Counted from the stretch's first letter, positions 8,275 through 16,546 are shown. The stretch is DNA of 64,000 bases from Ideonella sp. (GCA_015075545.1 JABTUC010000005.1:1-64000), one strand, 5' to 3'. Notes: generated by a model not told the origin, from the sequence alone. Translations and numbers: made by a program.

Positions 8275-9225
8275 TCACGCGGCGTGCCGGCGCGGGGCCT
8301 TGGCGTCGCGCCCGCGCGGCGGGCGCGTCCACGCTCCGGTGCGCTGCTCGATCTCGCCGATCAGGAAGCCGCGAAACGCCTGCGCCGCGGGCGACAGCGA
8401 GCGGTCGCTGCGGTTGAGCACGAAGAAGCGCCGCGTCACAACGGGGTCGACCAGCGGGCGCATCACTAGGCCGTACAGCCGCACCAGCGAGCCCGCGTAG
8501 GGAATGCACACGGTGATCCCCAGGCCGGCGCTCGCCATCGCCAGCGCGGTCGACATGAACGAGACCTTGGCTTCCACCGTGAAGTCGCGCGCGGCGCCGT
8601 GCAGGTCGGCCGCCAGCCGCTCGGCGAACGGCCCGCCCAGCGAGATCAGCGGCGAGGCGGCGAGGTCGCGCCAGCGCAGCGAGGCGCGCCGGGCGAGCGC
8701 GTGATCGGCCGGCATCACGGCCATGAACGGCAGCTCGAACAGCGTGGTCGCCTCGACGTGGGGGTTGGGGTCGCGCTCGGGGCCGATGCCCAGATCGACC
8801 TCGCCCGACAGCACGCGCGCCGCGACGTTCTCGACCGGGCTGTCGACGAGGCCGATGCGCACCCCAGGGTGCTGCGCGGCGAACGCCGCGATCACCTCGG
8901 GCAGCAGCGTGCACGACATCAACTGCGGCGCCGCCACGCGCACCGTGCCGCGCTTGAGTGCCTTGAGGTTGGCCGCCTCGTTGAGCGCGCCGTCGAGGTC
9001 GTGCAGGATCTTCTCCACCAGCGGCAGCAGGTCGCGCCCCACGTCCGAAAGCTGCATGCGCCGCGTGCTGCGGTCGATCAGCCGCAGGCCGAGCGTCTGC
9101 TCGAACTCGCGCATCAGGCCGCTGAGCGCCGACTGCGTGACGAACAGGCCTTCGGCGGCCAGCGTGAAGCTGCCCGCGCGCGCCACGGCGACGAAGGCGC
9201 GCAACTGGCGAAGGGTGACATTCAT
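8275..9225 (-). CDS. LysR-family transcriptional regulator
   Basis: 316 residues with the LysR N-terminal winged helix-turn-helix (MNVTLRQLRAFVAVARAGSF, then AEGLFVTQSALSGLMREFEQ; residues 1-60) and a C-terminal effector-binding domain of the periplasmic-binding-protein fold from about residue 90. It is divergent from the VOC-TRAP-maiA operon with 106 bp between starts. By the usual LysR arrangement it most likely controls that operon in response to the imported substrate or an intermediate. A 9-bp inverted repeat at 9269-9299 lies in the shared promoter space. Confidence 0.94.
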   Translation of the reverse strand: MNVTLRQLRAFVAVARAGSFTLAAEGLFVTQSALSGLMREFEQTLGLRLIDRSTRRMQLSDVGRDLLPLVEKILHDLDGALNEAANLKALKRGTVRVAAPQLMSCTLLPEVIAAFAAQHPGVRIGLVDSPVENVAARVLSGEVDLGIGPERDPNPHVEATTLFELPFMAVMPADHALARRASLRWRDLAASPLISLGGPFAERLAADLHGAARDFTVEAKVSFMSTALAMASAGLGITVCIPYAGSLVRLYGLVMRPLVDPVVTRRFFVLNRSDRSLSPAAQAFRGFLIGEIEQRTGAWTRPPRGRDAKAPRRHAA

Positions 9226-9268
9226 GAGCTGCCCCGATCAATCCATGCCAAAAAAGCGTTTGTACGAT

Positions 9269-9299
9269 AAATCGGCGGCGCATCTAATCGCGCCGATTT
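9269..9299. promoter_or_regulatory. inverted repeat between LysR gene and VOC/TRAP operon
   Basis: AAATCGGCG at 9269-9277 and its exact reverse complement CGCCGATTT at 9291-9299 are separated by 13 nt in the divergent intergenic region. Position and symmetry fit a LysR binding site. A short hairpin in the operon leader is an alternative. Confidence 0.45.
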
Positions 9300-9331
9300 C
9301 GTGCCTGCCACGCCGAACCGAGGAGTCGCTC

Positions 9332-9871
9332 ATGAGCATCGTCAGCAAGATCCACCACGTCGCCTACCGCTGCAACGACGCGAAGGAAACCGTCGAGTGG
9401 TACCGCAAGTACCTCGACATGGACTTCGTGCTCGCCATCGCCGAAGACCGCGTGCCGTCGACCAAGGCGCCCGACCCGTACATGCACGTCTTCATCGACG
9501 CCGGCGGCGGCAACATCCTGGCGTTCTTCGAGCTGCCCACCAAGCCGCCGATGGGCCGCGACCCCAACACGCCGGCGTGGACGCAGCACCTCGCCTTCGA
9601 GGTCGGCTCGATCGACCGGCTGCACGAGGTGAAGGCGCGCATGCAGGCCGACGGCATCGAGGTGGTCGGCCCCACCGAGCACACGATCTTCAAGTCGATC
9701 TACTTCCACGACCCCAACGGCCATCGCCTCGAGCTGGCGTTCAACACCGCCACGCCCGAGATGTCGCGCAAGCTCGACGAGGTGAAGTGGGCCATGCTCG
9801 AGGAGTGGTCGCGCACCAAGAAGGCGCCCAAGCACGCCGCCTGGATGCACGAGAAGGAGTTCGCCGCCTGA
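9332..9871 (+). CDS. VOC-superfamily (glyoxalase/dioxygenase fold) protein
   Basis: 179 residues of the vicinal-oxygen-chelate fold. Two beta-alpha-beta-beta-beta modules are visible: the first starts KIHHVAYRCNDAKETVEWYR (residues 6-25), the second includes TQHLAFEVGSIDRLHEVK. Probable metal ligands are His9, the His of TQHLAFE and the Glu of HRLELAF. This fold serves glyoxalases, ring-cleaving dioxygenases and epimerases; the reaction cannot be told here. The ATG at 9332 has an AGGAG 8 nt upstream. It is the first gene of a same-strand run with the TRAP transporter and maiA, so it likely acts on the imported compound. Confidence 0.85.
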   Translation: MSIVSKIHHVAYRCNDAKETVEWYRKYLDMDFVLAIAEDRVPSTKAPDPYMHVFIDAGGGNILAFFELPTKPPMGRDPNTPAWTQHLAFEVGSIDRLHEVKARMQADGIEVVGPTEHTIFKSIYFHDPNGHRLELAFNTATPEMSRKLDEVKWAMLEEWSRTKKAPKHAAWMHEKEFAA

Positions 9872-9935
9872 GCGCGCGCGCCGCAGACCCCGAGCGCCGC
9901 CGAGCCTCAGAGCCCGACACCCCGAGACTGCGCAC

Positions 9936-10496
9936 GTGGGCGCGACGCTCGAACGCTGGGTGACGCGCGTCCTCGAGGGCACGATCGTCGCCTGCCTGGC
10001 GGTGATGGCGGTGCTGGTGTTCGGCAACGTCGTGCTGCGCTACCTGTTCGCCTCCAGCCTCGAGGTGTCCGAGGAGCTGTCGCGGCTGCTCTTCGTGTGG
10101 CTGATCTTTCTCGGCGCGATCCTGGCTTCGCGGCAGCACGCGCACCTGGGCTTCGACAGTCTGCTCGCGCGCTTTCCGCCAGGGCTGCGCAAGGCGGTGA
10201 TCCTGCTCAACGCGGCGCTGATGCTCACGGCGTGCGTGTTCTTCGTCATCGGCGGCTGGGAGCAGACGAAGATCAACCTCGGCAACAGCTACCCGGTGCT
10301 CGGCATCGCCTACGCCTGGCTGTACGCCGTGGCCGTGGTGTTCGGCCTCGGGCTGGCGGTGAGCATCGGGCTCAACGTGCGCGACGTGCTGTTCGGCCGC
10401 CCCACCGCCGCCGACCTCGTGCTGACGCAGAACCTCGAGACGCGCGTTGCCGAAGAGGTCGACCAGCTCGCCGCGCGCCAGCGCGGCAAGGACTGA
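9936..10496 (+). CDS. dctQ: TRAP transporter small permease (DctQ)
   Basis: 186 residues with four predicted membrane helices (about 13-35, 45-66, 84-105, 125-150) and the DctQ-type motif LRYLFASSLEVSEELSRLLF after helix 1. It is the small membrane subunit of a tripartite ATP-independent periplasmic transporter, which uses an ion gradient to import organic acids delivered by the binding protein. It has a GTG start. The next gene (dctM) starts 4 nt after the stop, so the two are translated together. The substrate is unknown. Confidence 0.93.
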   Translation: MGATLERWVTRVLEGTIVACLAVMAVLVFGNVVLRYLFASSLEVSEELSRLLFVWLIFLGAILASRQHAHLGFDSLLARFPPGLRKAVILLNAALMLTACVFFVIGGWEQTKINLGNSYPVLGIAYAWLYAVAVVFGLGLAVSIGLNVRDVLFGRPTAADLVLTQNLETRVAEEVDQLAARQRGKD

Positions 10497-10500
10497 GGCG

Positions 10501-11778
10501 TTGACCGCCGCGATCTTCCTCGCCGTGCTGCTGGGTGCGATCGCGCTCGGCATGCCGATCGCGTTCGCGCTGCTGTTCGCGGGCATCGGCGTGATGCTGC
10601 AGCTCGGCCAGTTCGACTCGCAGATCATCGTGCAGAACGCGATCGGCGGCGCCGACAACTTCGTGCTGATGGCGGTGCCGTTCTTCATCCTCGCCGGCGA
10701 GCTGATGAACGCCGGCGGCCTTTCCAAGCGCATCGTCGATCTGGTCGGCGCCTTCGTCGGCCACCTGCGCGGCGGCCTCGGCTACGTGGCGATCGTCGCC
10801 GCGGTGCTGCTGGCGAGCCTGTCGGGCTCGGCGGTGGCCGACACCGCGGCGCTGGCCGCGATCCTGATGCCGATGATGCGCAAGGCCGGCTACAACCCCG
10901 AGCGCGCCTGCGGGCTGATCGCCGCCGGCGGCATCATCGCGCCGGTGATCCCGCCGTCGATCGGCTTCCTGCTGTTCGGCGTGGTGGCCAACGTCTCGAT
11001 CACGCGGCTGTTCCTGGCCGGCATCGCGCCGGGCATCTACATGGGGTTGTCGCTGGTGATCGCGTGGTGGCTGGTGTCGCGCCGCGAGCACTCGGCGCTG
11101 GCGCCGCGCGTGCCGCTGCGCGAGCGCGTGGTGCTGCTCGGCCGCGGCTTCTGGGCGCTGCTGATGCCGGTGATCATCGTCGGCGGCCTCAAGTTCGGCG
11201 TCTTCACGCCCACCGAGGCCGCGGTGGTCGCTGCGGCGTACGCGCTGTTCGTCGGCGCGGCGGTCTACCGCGAGCTGACGCTGGCGTCGATCTACCGCTG
11301 CCTGCTGCTCACCGCGCGCACCACCGCGGTGGTGCTCATCCTCGCCGCGTTCGCGATGGTCGCCTCGTACATGATCACGGTGGCCGACATCCCGGGCCAG
11401 GTGGGCGGCTGGATGACGGCGTTCGCCGGCAGCCAGGTGCTGCTGGTGGCCGCGATGATGGTGGCGATCTTCTTCGCGGGGATGGTGCTCGACTTCATCC
11501 CCATCGTGCTCATCTTCACGCCGGTGTTCCTGCCGATCGCGGTGGCCGCCGGCGTCGACCCGGTCTACCTGGGCGTGGTGTTCGTCATGAACTGCTCGAT
11601 CGGCATGATCACGCCGCCGGTCGGCGTGGTGCTCAACGTCGTCAGCTCGGTGGGCAAGATCAGCTTCGCGCAGGCCGCTCGCGGCGTGCTGCCCTTCATG
11701 GTCGCCGAGCTGATCGTGCTGGTGGCGATCATTCTTTTTCCATCCCTGGTGCAGGTACCGGCCGGGTGGTGGCGGTAG
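10501..11778 (+). CDS. dctM: TRAP transporter large permease (DctM)
   Basis: 425 residues and about 12 hydrophobic helices. It is the channel-forming subunit of the TRAP transporter. Typical DctM features are GMPIAFALLFAGIGV at residues 17-31, SGSAVADTAALAAILMPMM near 109-127, IIAPVIPPSIGFLLFG near 146-161 and the late MITPPVGVVLNVVSSV block. I chose the TTG at 10501, directly after the dctQ stop, because family similarity begins there; the open frame upstream overlaps dctQ and is unlike DctM. Confidence 0.94.
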   Translation: MTAAIFLAVLLGAIALGMPIAFALLFAGIGVMLQLGQFDSQIIVQNAIGGADNFVLMAVPFFILAGELMNAGGLSKRIVDLVGAFVGHLRGGLGYVAIVAAVLLASLSGSAVADTAALAAILMPMMRKAGYNPERACGLIAAGGIIAPVIPPSIGFLLFGVVANVSITRLFLAGIAPGIYMGLSLVIAWWLVSRREHSALAPRVPLRERVVLLGRGFWALLMPVIIVGGLKFGVFTPTEAAVVAAAYALFVGAAVYRELTLASIYRCLLLTARTTAVVLILAAFAMVASYMITVADIPGQVGGWMTAFAGSQVLLVAAMMVAIFFAGMVLDFIPIVLIFTPVFLPIAVAAGVDPVYLGVVFVMNCSIGMITPPVGVVLNVVSSVGKISFAQAARGVLPFMVAELIVLVAIILFPSLVQVPAGWWR

Positions 11779-11809
11779 TCCCTTCACAACCCTCGAGGAG
11801 AAGCCCATC

Positions 11810-12808
11810 GTGAGAATCAAGTTCGTCGAAACCCTGTTCGTGCTCGCCGCCGCCGCGCTGCTGCCCGGCGCCGCCAGCGCGCAGATCACCGGCAAGTTCG
11901 CCGTCACGCTGCCCGAGAAGTCGCACCAGGGGCAGGGCGTCGCGCGCTTCATCGAGCTGGTCGACAAGCACAGCCAGGGCCGCATCAAGATCAAGGGCTT
12001 CTACAGCGGCGCGCTCGGCAACGACGTGCAGGTGACCTCGGCGCTGCAGGGCGGCACGGTGGAGTTCACGGTGCCGCAGACCACCACGCTCACCGGCATG
12101 GTCAAGGAGATGGAGATCCTCGACTTCCCGTTCCTGTTCGAGAGCGAGAAGGAGGTCGACGCGGTGCTCGACGGCCCCATCGGCAAGCGCCTGCTCGACA
12201 TGCTGCCCGCCAAGGGGCTGGTCGGCCTCGCCTACTGGGAGAACGGCTTCTTCAACGCCACCAACAGCAAGCACCCGATCGCCCGCGTCGAAGACTTCAA
12301 TGGTCTGAAGTTCCGCTCGATCCAGGCCAAGATCACGCAGGAGACGATCCGCGCGCTCGGCGCCAACCCGGTGCCGCTGGCGGTGCCCGAGCTGTACACC
12401 GCGCTCGAAACGCGCACCGTCGACGGCCAGGGCACGCCCACCGCGGTGATCGCCGCGCTCAAGCTCGGCGAGGTGCAGAAGTACCTGTCGATCACCAAGC
12501 ACTCGTACGGCGCGTTCGTGCCGCTGGTGTCCAAGAAGTTCTGGGACAAGCTCTCCGAGGCCGACCGCAAGATCCTGGTCGATTCGGCGGTCGAGGCGCG
12601 CAGCTACCAGCGCCAGGTGGCGCGCGAGCAGGCGCGCAGCGCGCAGGCCGCGCTCGCCAAGGCCGGCATGCAGGTCAACGAGGTCACGCCGGCCGAAACC
12701 GCGCGCATGCGCGCCAAGGTTAAGCCGGTGTGGGACGAGTTCTCCAAGGAAGTCGGCATGGACCTGACCCGCGAGGTCACCGGCGAAGTCGCCAAGATCC
12801 GCAAGTGA
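11810..12808 (+). CDS. dctP: TRAP transporter periplasmic binding protein (DctP)
   Basis: 332 residues with a Sec signal peptide (cleavage expected after AASA, residue 24) and the DctP fold. The helix ARFIELVDKHSQGRIKIKGF, the strand VEFTVPQ and the ligand-region arginine in the segment NGLKFRSIQAKITQ are visible. It captures the substrate in the periplasm and hands it to the DctQM membrane unit. GTG start, 31 nt after dctM, preceded by GAGGAGAAG. Aromatic-acid and keto-acid binders are both in this family; the ligand is not evident. Confidence 0.93.
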   Translation: MRIKFVETLFVLAAAALLPGAASAQITGKFAVTLPEKSHQGQGVARFIELVDKHSQGRIKIKGFYSGALGNDVQVTSALQGGTVEFTVPQTTTLTGMVKEMEILDFPFLFESEKEVDAVLDGPIGKRLLDMLPAKGLVGLAYWENGFFNATNSKHPIARVEDFNGLKFRSIQAKITQETIRALGANPVPLAVPELYTALETRTVDGQGTPTAVIAALKLGEVQKYLSITKHSYGAFVPLVSKKFWDKLSEADRKILVDSAVEARSYQRQVAREQARSAQAALAKAGMQVNEVTPAETARMRAKVKPVWDEFSKEVGMDLTREVTGEVAKIRK

Positions 12809-12854
12809 TGGATGCGCGGCCGGCGCTGGCGACGATCGAAGAGAGTCCGAGCGC

Positions 12855-13556
12855 ATGAGCGAACACCCTTCGAGCACGGGCGATGCCGCGGGCACGCGGC
12901 AGGCGCCGCCGCTTGCCCTGTACACCTACTTCCGCAGCTCGGCCGCCTATCGCGTGCGCATCGCGCTGAACCTCAAGGCGCTGCCGTACGAGGCGATCCC
13001 GGTGCACCTGCTGCGCGGGGGCGGCGAGCAGCGGCAAGGTGCGCACCTTGCGCGCAACCCGCAGGCGCTGGTGCCGGTGCTGCACACCGAAGACGGCTGG
13101 CTCACGCAGTCGATGGCGATCGTCGAGTGGCTCGACGAGGCGCATCCGTCGCCGCCGCTGCTGCCGGCCGATCGCGGCGGCCGCGCGCGGGTGCGCGCGA
13201 TCGCGCAGGCGATCGCCTGCGACATCCACCCGCTCGCCAACCTGCGCGTGCTGCAGTACCTCGGCGGCGAACTCGGCATCGACGAGCCGCGCAAGAACGC
13301 CTGGAGCCGGCACTGGGTCGACAGCGGCCTGGCGGCGGTCGAGCGCTTGCTCGCCGATGACCCCCGCAGCGGCCGCTTCTGCCACGGCGACGCGCCCACG
13401 CTGGCCGATTGCTGCCTGGTGCCGCAGGTGTTCAACGCGCGCCGCGTCGGCGCCCGGCTCGACGACAAGCCGGCCATCGCGCGCATCGTCGCGGCGTGCG
13501 AAGCGCTCGACGCGTTTCGCCGGGCCGCGCCGGCCAACCAGCCCGACGCCGAGTAG
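12855..13556 (+). CDS. maiA: maleylacetoacetate (or maleylpyruvate) isomerase
   Basis: 233 residues, zeta-class glutathione S-transferase. The N-terminal thioredoxin-like domain has YTYFRSSAAYRVRIALNL (residues 23-40) with the SSxxxRVR active-site motif, and ALVPVLHTEDGWLTQSMAIV carries the glutathione-binding Ser. The all-helical C-terminal domain ends in a typical DAFRRAAPANQPDA tail. The enzyme isomerises a cis double bond in maleylacetoacetate (tyrosine/homogentisate route) or maleylpyruvate (gentisate route) using glutathione. It lies 46 nt downstream of dctP. Fumarylacetoacetase is encoded 10 kb away, which favours the homogentisate-type reaction but does not prove it. Confidence 0.9.
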   Translation: MSEHPSSTGDAAGTRQAPPLALYTYFRSSAAYRVRIALNLKALPYEAIPVHLLRGGGEQRQGAHLARNPQALVPVLHTEDGWLTQSMAIVEWLDEAHPSPPLLPADRGGRARVRAIAQAIACDIHPLANLRVLQYLGGELGIDEPRKNAWSRHWVDSGLAAVERLLADDPRSGRFCHGDAPTLADCCLVPQVFNARRVGARLDDKPAIARIVAACEALDAFRRAAPANQPDAE

Positions 13557-13575
13557 CGCGGGCCCGCCCCGACGC

Positions 13576-14154
13576 TCAGCGCAAGGTGTAGATCAAGGCC
13601 AGACGCCCGCTGTCGAGCGCCTGGTGGTTGCGCAGCTCGAGCGCGCGCCGGACCTTGCTCGCCGCGAACAGCGGCATGCCTTCGCCGGCGATCAGCGGGT
13701 AGACGATGAGCCGGAGCTCGTCGACCAGCCCCGCGTCGAGCAGGCTGGTCGCCAGGCGGGCGCCGCCCATCAGGTAGATGCTCTTGCCGGGTTGGCGCTT
13801 GAGGTCGGCCACGTCGTCCAGCTTGCGAACGAACCGGGTGCCGGGCCACTGCGCCGTCGTCAGCGTGTTCGACACCACATAGTGCGGCAACCGTGCGGAC
13901 AGTCGCGCCCACTCGAGCTCGGCCGGTGCGGGCAGCTTGCCGGTCATCGGCAGCGGCTGGCCGGGGCCGTTGCGCTGCATCGCTGACCAGTAGGCCTCGT
14001 AGCCGGGGTACATCGTGCCGCCCAGCAGGCAGGCATCGATTTGCGACGACAGACCGTAGTCTTCGGACCAGGCTTCGACCCAGTCGGCGATTCCGGCGGG
14101 CCCCTCGATCTTGCCGTCGACCGAGGTCTTGAAAGCGGCGATCAACTTGCGCAT
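13576..14154 (-). CDS. dihydrofolate reductase / RibD C-terminal family protein
   Basis: 192 residues of the RibD-C/DHFR-like fold: MRKLIAAFKTSVDGKIEGP at the start, CLLGGTMYPGY near residues 42-52, and the NADPH-binding turn IYLMGGARLATSLLDAGLVD near 126-145, ending ELRLIVYPLIAGEGMPLF. Stand-alone members are reductases of unknown substrate, often encoded next to SRPBCC and ArsR genes as here. The ATG at 14154 was chosen at the start of the conserved strand. It follows the SRPBCC gene on the same strand after 20 nt, and is the last gene of the ArsR-led operon. Confidence 0.88.
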   Translation of the reverse strand: MRKLIAAFKTSVDGKIEGPAGIADWVEAWSEDYGLSSQIDACLLGGTMYPGYEAYWSAMQRNGPGQPLPMTGKLPAPAELEWARLSARLPHYVVSNTLTTAQWPGTRFVRKLDDVADLKRQPGKSIYLMGGARLATSLLDAGLVDELRLIVYPLIAGEGMPLFAASKVRRALELRNHQALDSGRLALIYTLR

Positions 14155-14174
14155 GGGTGAGTCCTCTGGGTTGT

Positions 14175-14708
14175 TCAAGCGGAGAGCAGGCGCTCGTATT
14201 CCTTGCGAAGGCGCGTCCAGCCGGCCCAGAACGAGCCCGGCCTCGCGCCTGCGATGCGGGCGGCCAGGATGTCGCAATGCATGTGCCAGCCGGCGCCGAC
14301 CATCGCCGACAGGGTCTTGGGCAGCTGCCGGTGCGTGAGCGTCAGCAGCACCTGCGCGCCAAGCGGCTCGAGCTCGAACGTCACCTCGCCCACGCCCGGC
14401 CAGCGGAAACCGAGCCTGCGCGGGGGGTCGGCCTCGGTGACCTCGCAGCTCGCGCGCGATTCTTCGGCGAAGCCCGCCGGTCGCTCGCTGGCCGATGCCG
14501 ACAGTTCGTCGTTGCGCCACACCAGCTCGAAGCTGGCGCCCGGTGCGGGGTTCATCGCGCCGGCGGCCAGCCATTGGCGGCGCAAGTCGCCGTCAGTGAG
14601 GTAGGCCCACACGCGCTCGATCGGCCCCGGCAGGGTGCGCTGCAGCCTCAGCGTGGCCGGCGCGGCGAGTACGCCGTACGGCGAAGGTTCGATCTGGATG
14701 GTGCTCAT
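14175..14708 (-). CDS. SRPBCC (AHSA1-type) domain protein
   Basis: 177 residues of the START-like hydrophobic-pocket fold. Typical of the AHSA1 branch are RTLPGPIERVWAYLTDGDLR near residues 24-43, a WLAAGA turn, and GAGWHMHCDILAARI towards the C-terminus. Such proteins bind small hydrophobic ligands or act as chaperone-like helpers. Its start overlaps the stop of the ArsR gene by 4 nt (ATGA), so the two are translationally coupled. An ArsR-SRPBCC pair is a common bacterial arrangement. Confidence 0.9.
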   Translation of the reverse strand: MSTIQIEPSPYGVLAAPATLRLQRTLPGPIERVWAYLTDGDLRRQWLAAGAMNPAPGASFELVWRNDELSASASERPAGFAEESRASCEVTEADPPRRLGFRWPGVGEVTFELEPLGAQVLLTLTHRQLPKTLSAMVGAGWHMHCDILAARIAGARPGSFWAGWTRLRKEYERLLSA

Positions 14709-15073
14709 CGGGACTTTCCTTTTCTCTGGTTGGAGACGACCTTCGGCTTGCCGCCGCGCAGCAGGCGCTCGAGTTCATCCAGGCGGGCGTTCCAGAAGCG
14801 CTCGTAGAAGCGGAGCCATTCGTTCGCCTCGGACATCGGCGCGGCATCGAGGCGGCACACATGGGTGCGGCCGCGTACCTCCCTGCGGATGAGGCCGGCG
14901 CCTTCGAGGGTCTTGATGTGTTTGGAGGCGGCCGCCAGCGACATGTCGAACGGCTCGGCCAGCTCGGTGACCGTGCGTTCGCCCGCCGCGAGGTTGCGCA
15001 GCATCTGGCGCCGCGTGGCATCGCCCAGCGCGTGAAACACGGCGTTCAGTCGCGGGCTCGAATGTTCAACCAT
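14705..15073 (-). CDS. ArsR-family transcriptional regulator
   Basis: 122 residues when started at the ATG at 15073 (MVEHSSPRLNAVFHALGDAT). The winged helix-turn-helix is clear: ALGDATRRQMLRNLAAGERT, then PFDMSLAAASKHIKTLEGAG and the wing RREVRGRTHVCRLD. It is of the metal-independent branch that controls SRPBCC genes. An in-frame ATG at 15094 would add 7 residues, but it lies between the -35 and -10 boxes of the promoter found here and so cannot be in the message from that promoter. The gene likely represses its own operon through the two dyads described separately. Confidence 0.9.
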   Translation of the reverse strand: MVEHSSPRLNAVFHALGDATRRQMLRNLAAGERTVTELAEPFDMSLAAASKHIKTLEGAGLIRREVRGRTHVCRLDAAPMSEANEWLRFYERFWNARLDELERLLRGGKPKVVSNQRKGKSR

Positions 15074-15082
15074 GTGGTTGAA
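15065..15082. promoter_or_regulatory. operator-like dyad over the ArsR start codon
   Basis: TTCAACCA (15065-15072) and TGGTTGAA (15075-15082) form an 8-bp perfect inverted repeat with a 2-nt centre. It covers the -10 edge, the predicted transcription start and the start codon. It fits a repressor site of the ArsR protein. A second site with the same CAACC/GGTTG core lies 40 bp away. Confidence 0.65.
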
Positions 15083-15109
15083 TATAGGGTGCATCGCCGC
15101 GTTTGTCAA
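15081..15109 (-). promoter_or_regulatory. strong sigma-70 promoter of the ArsR operon, apparently leaderless
   Basis: On the minus strand TTGACA (15109-15104) and TATATT (15086-15081) are separated by exactly 17 nt. Transcription is expected to start about 7 nt after the -10 box, at 15073-15074, which is the A of the ArsR start codon. There is no room for a Shine-Dalgarno. Both boxes touch the CAACC/GGTTG dyads. Confidence 0.75.
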
Positions 15110-15121
15110 CCGATAGGTTGA
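15106..15121. promoter_or_regulatory. second operator-like dyad at the ArsR -35 box
   Basis: TCAACC and GGTTGA flank a 4-nt centre (GATA) and overlap the -35 hexamer. The centre of this dyad is 40 bp from the centre of the other, close to four helical turns, so two repressor dimers could sit on one face of the DNA. Confidence 0.6.
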
Positions 15122-15189
15122 ATGTAGGGGTGGGTCTCGCCGCGGGCCCGGCCGCGGCACGGGCGGCCGGCCCCGTGCGGCGCGCGCGC

Positions 15190-16338
15190 TCAGGCGGCGA
15201 GACCGAGCGGCATGGGCTCGCGCTGGTGATGCGGATCGGCAGCCACCAGCGGCGGCGTTGCGGGGTGCAGCGGCTCGATCACCTGCGCCATCGGCACGTA
15301 GCCGCGCGATTCCAGCGCCCAGCCCTCGGTGGCCAGTTCGCGCGGCAGCCAGCGTATCTGGGCGCCCGCGAGGCCGCGGCGCATCGCCTCGCGCGCGATG
15401 CGCTCGCACTGCGCCTCGGTGAGCGAGAGCGCCAGCCGCTGCCAGCGCCGCAGTACCAGCGGGTCGGCCCACAGGTCTTCGAGCGTGCGGCGCAGCGTGA
15501 TCTGGTCACTGCCGAAGCCGGCGGCGATGCGCCGCGCCAGCAGCGTGTGCATCAAGCCGCGCAACGCATCCTGCGTGTGCGTGCAAGGCATCAGCGTCGC
15601 CAGCGCCGCGATGCGCTGCGTGTAGCCCTCGCGCGTGAACTGCAGCGTCAGCAGCGCCTGCAGGCACTGCACCGCGTTGAGCAGGCGCAGCCGCGGCGGC
15701 GGCAGCACCAGCATCGGCAGCGCGGCGGCCACCGCGTGCGGCAGCGGCGTGGCGTACGCCATCAGCACCGCCAGCCGCGCCCACTGCGCGGCCTCCAGCC
15801 CGTCGATGGTGCCGAGCGCGCCGGCCTCGATCTGCCGCACGAAGCGCATCGCGTCGTCCCACGCATAGGCGGCCTTGGCGGCGTTGGCGCGCACGCTCAT
15901 CAGCGCCAGGTTGCCGGCGGCGTAGCCGGCGTCGTTGTTGACGCGATCGACCGAGGCGTCGAGCGGCCCGCCGGTGCCGCGGGTGAGCGGCTCGCGCACG
16001 ATCGGGCACACCGGCACGTCGATGCGGCGCAGGAATGCCGGCGTGACCTGCACGCCCTCGAACGCGCGGCCGCGCTGCCAGGCGCTGAGGCGCAACTGCA
16101 GCCACTTGCGCACCTGCGGCGTGGCGGGCCGCGTGCGCGGCCCGAACACGATGCGGCCGGCCTCCCAGCCCTGGCGCACCGGACTGCCGGCCTGCAGGTG
16201 CGCCACCGGCGGCGTCAGCCGATGCTGCGCGTGGTCCCAGCCGATCTCGAAGCCGGTGCCGCCGGCGTCGGCCCAGCGCAGGGCAGGCGCGGCGGGACGG
16301 TTGAACTCCAGGGGCAGGGTGGCTTGGACAGCGCTCAT
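15190..16338 (-). CDS. HNH-like domain protein of unknown function
   Basis: 382 residues. The middle of the protein reads CPIVREPLTRGTGGPLD, then ASVDRVNNDAGYAAGNL and ALMSVRANAAKAAY (about residues 112-160). This is the pattern of an HNH/His-Me finger: a Cys-x-x knuckle-like start, SVDRxNNxxGYxxGN and a following RANxxK. The catalytic His is not obvious, so activity is uncertain. The rest is Ala/Leu/Arg-rich helix without a family I recognise. The ATG at 16338 is preferred over the one 24 nt upstream because GGAG lies about 10 nt before it. It stands alone, upstream of and divergent from vapBC. I do not assign a function. Confidence 0.7.
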   Translation of the reverse strand: MSAVQATLPLEFNRPAAPALRWADAGGTGFEIGWDHAQHRLTPPVAHLQAGSPVRQGWEAGRIVFGPRTRPATPQVRKWLQLRLSAWQRGRAFEGVQVTPAFLRRIDVPVCPIVREPLTRGTGGPLDASVDRVNNDAGYAAGNLALMSVRANAAKAAYAWDDAMRFVRQIEAGALGTIDGLEAAQWARLAVLMAYATPLPHAVAAALPMLVLPPPRLRLLNAVQCLQALLTLQFTREGYTQRIAALATLMPCTHTQDALRGLMHTLLARRIAAGFGSDQITLRRTLEDLWADPLVLRRWQRLALSLTEAQCERIAREAMRRGLAGAQIRWLPRELATEGWALESRGYVPMAQVIEPLHPATPPLVAADPHHQREPMPLGLAA

Positions 16339-16492
16339 GGCAAAGGCTCCGTTGGCAGGCACCGGGACGACCCCGGCAGCGCCAGCATCGGCGGCTACTG
16401 GCTCAAGGCGTGAGCCACCCCATCAAAGGCCACGCCTTGGGGCACCCCCCGCGAGCGGCCCAGCAACGCAGGATGTGTCGACATCGCTTCAT

Positions 16493-16506
16493 GCATCATT
16501 TGATGC
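16493..16506. promoter_or_regulatory. dyad upstream of vapB
   Basis: GCATCA and TGATGC with a 2-nt centre lie 40 nt before the vapB start, with a smaller palindrome TGTCGACA at 16476-16483 just upstream. Toxin-antitoxin operons are usually repressed by the antitoxin at such sites. Confidence 0.45.
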
Positions 16507-16546
16507 GCTACCAGATGTACACTGGCAACCAACACCGGGAACCGCC

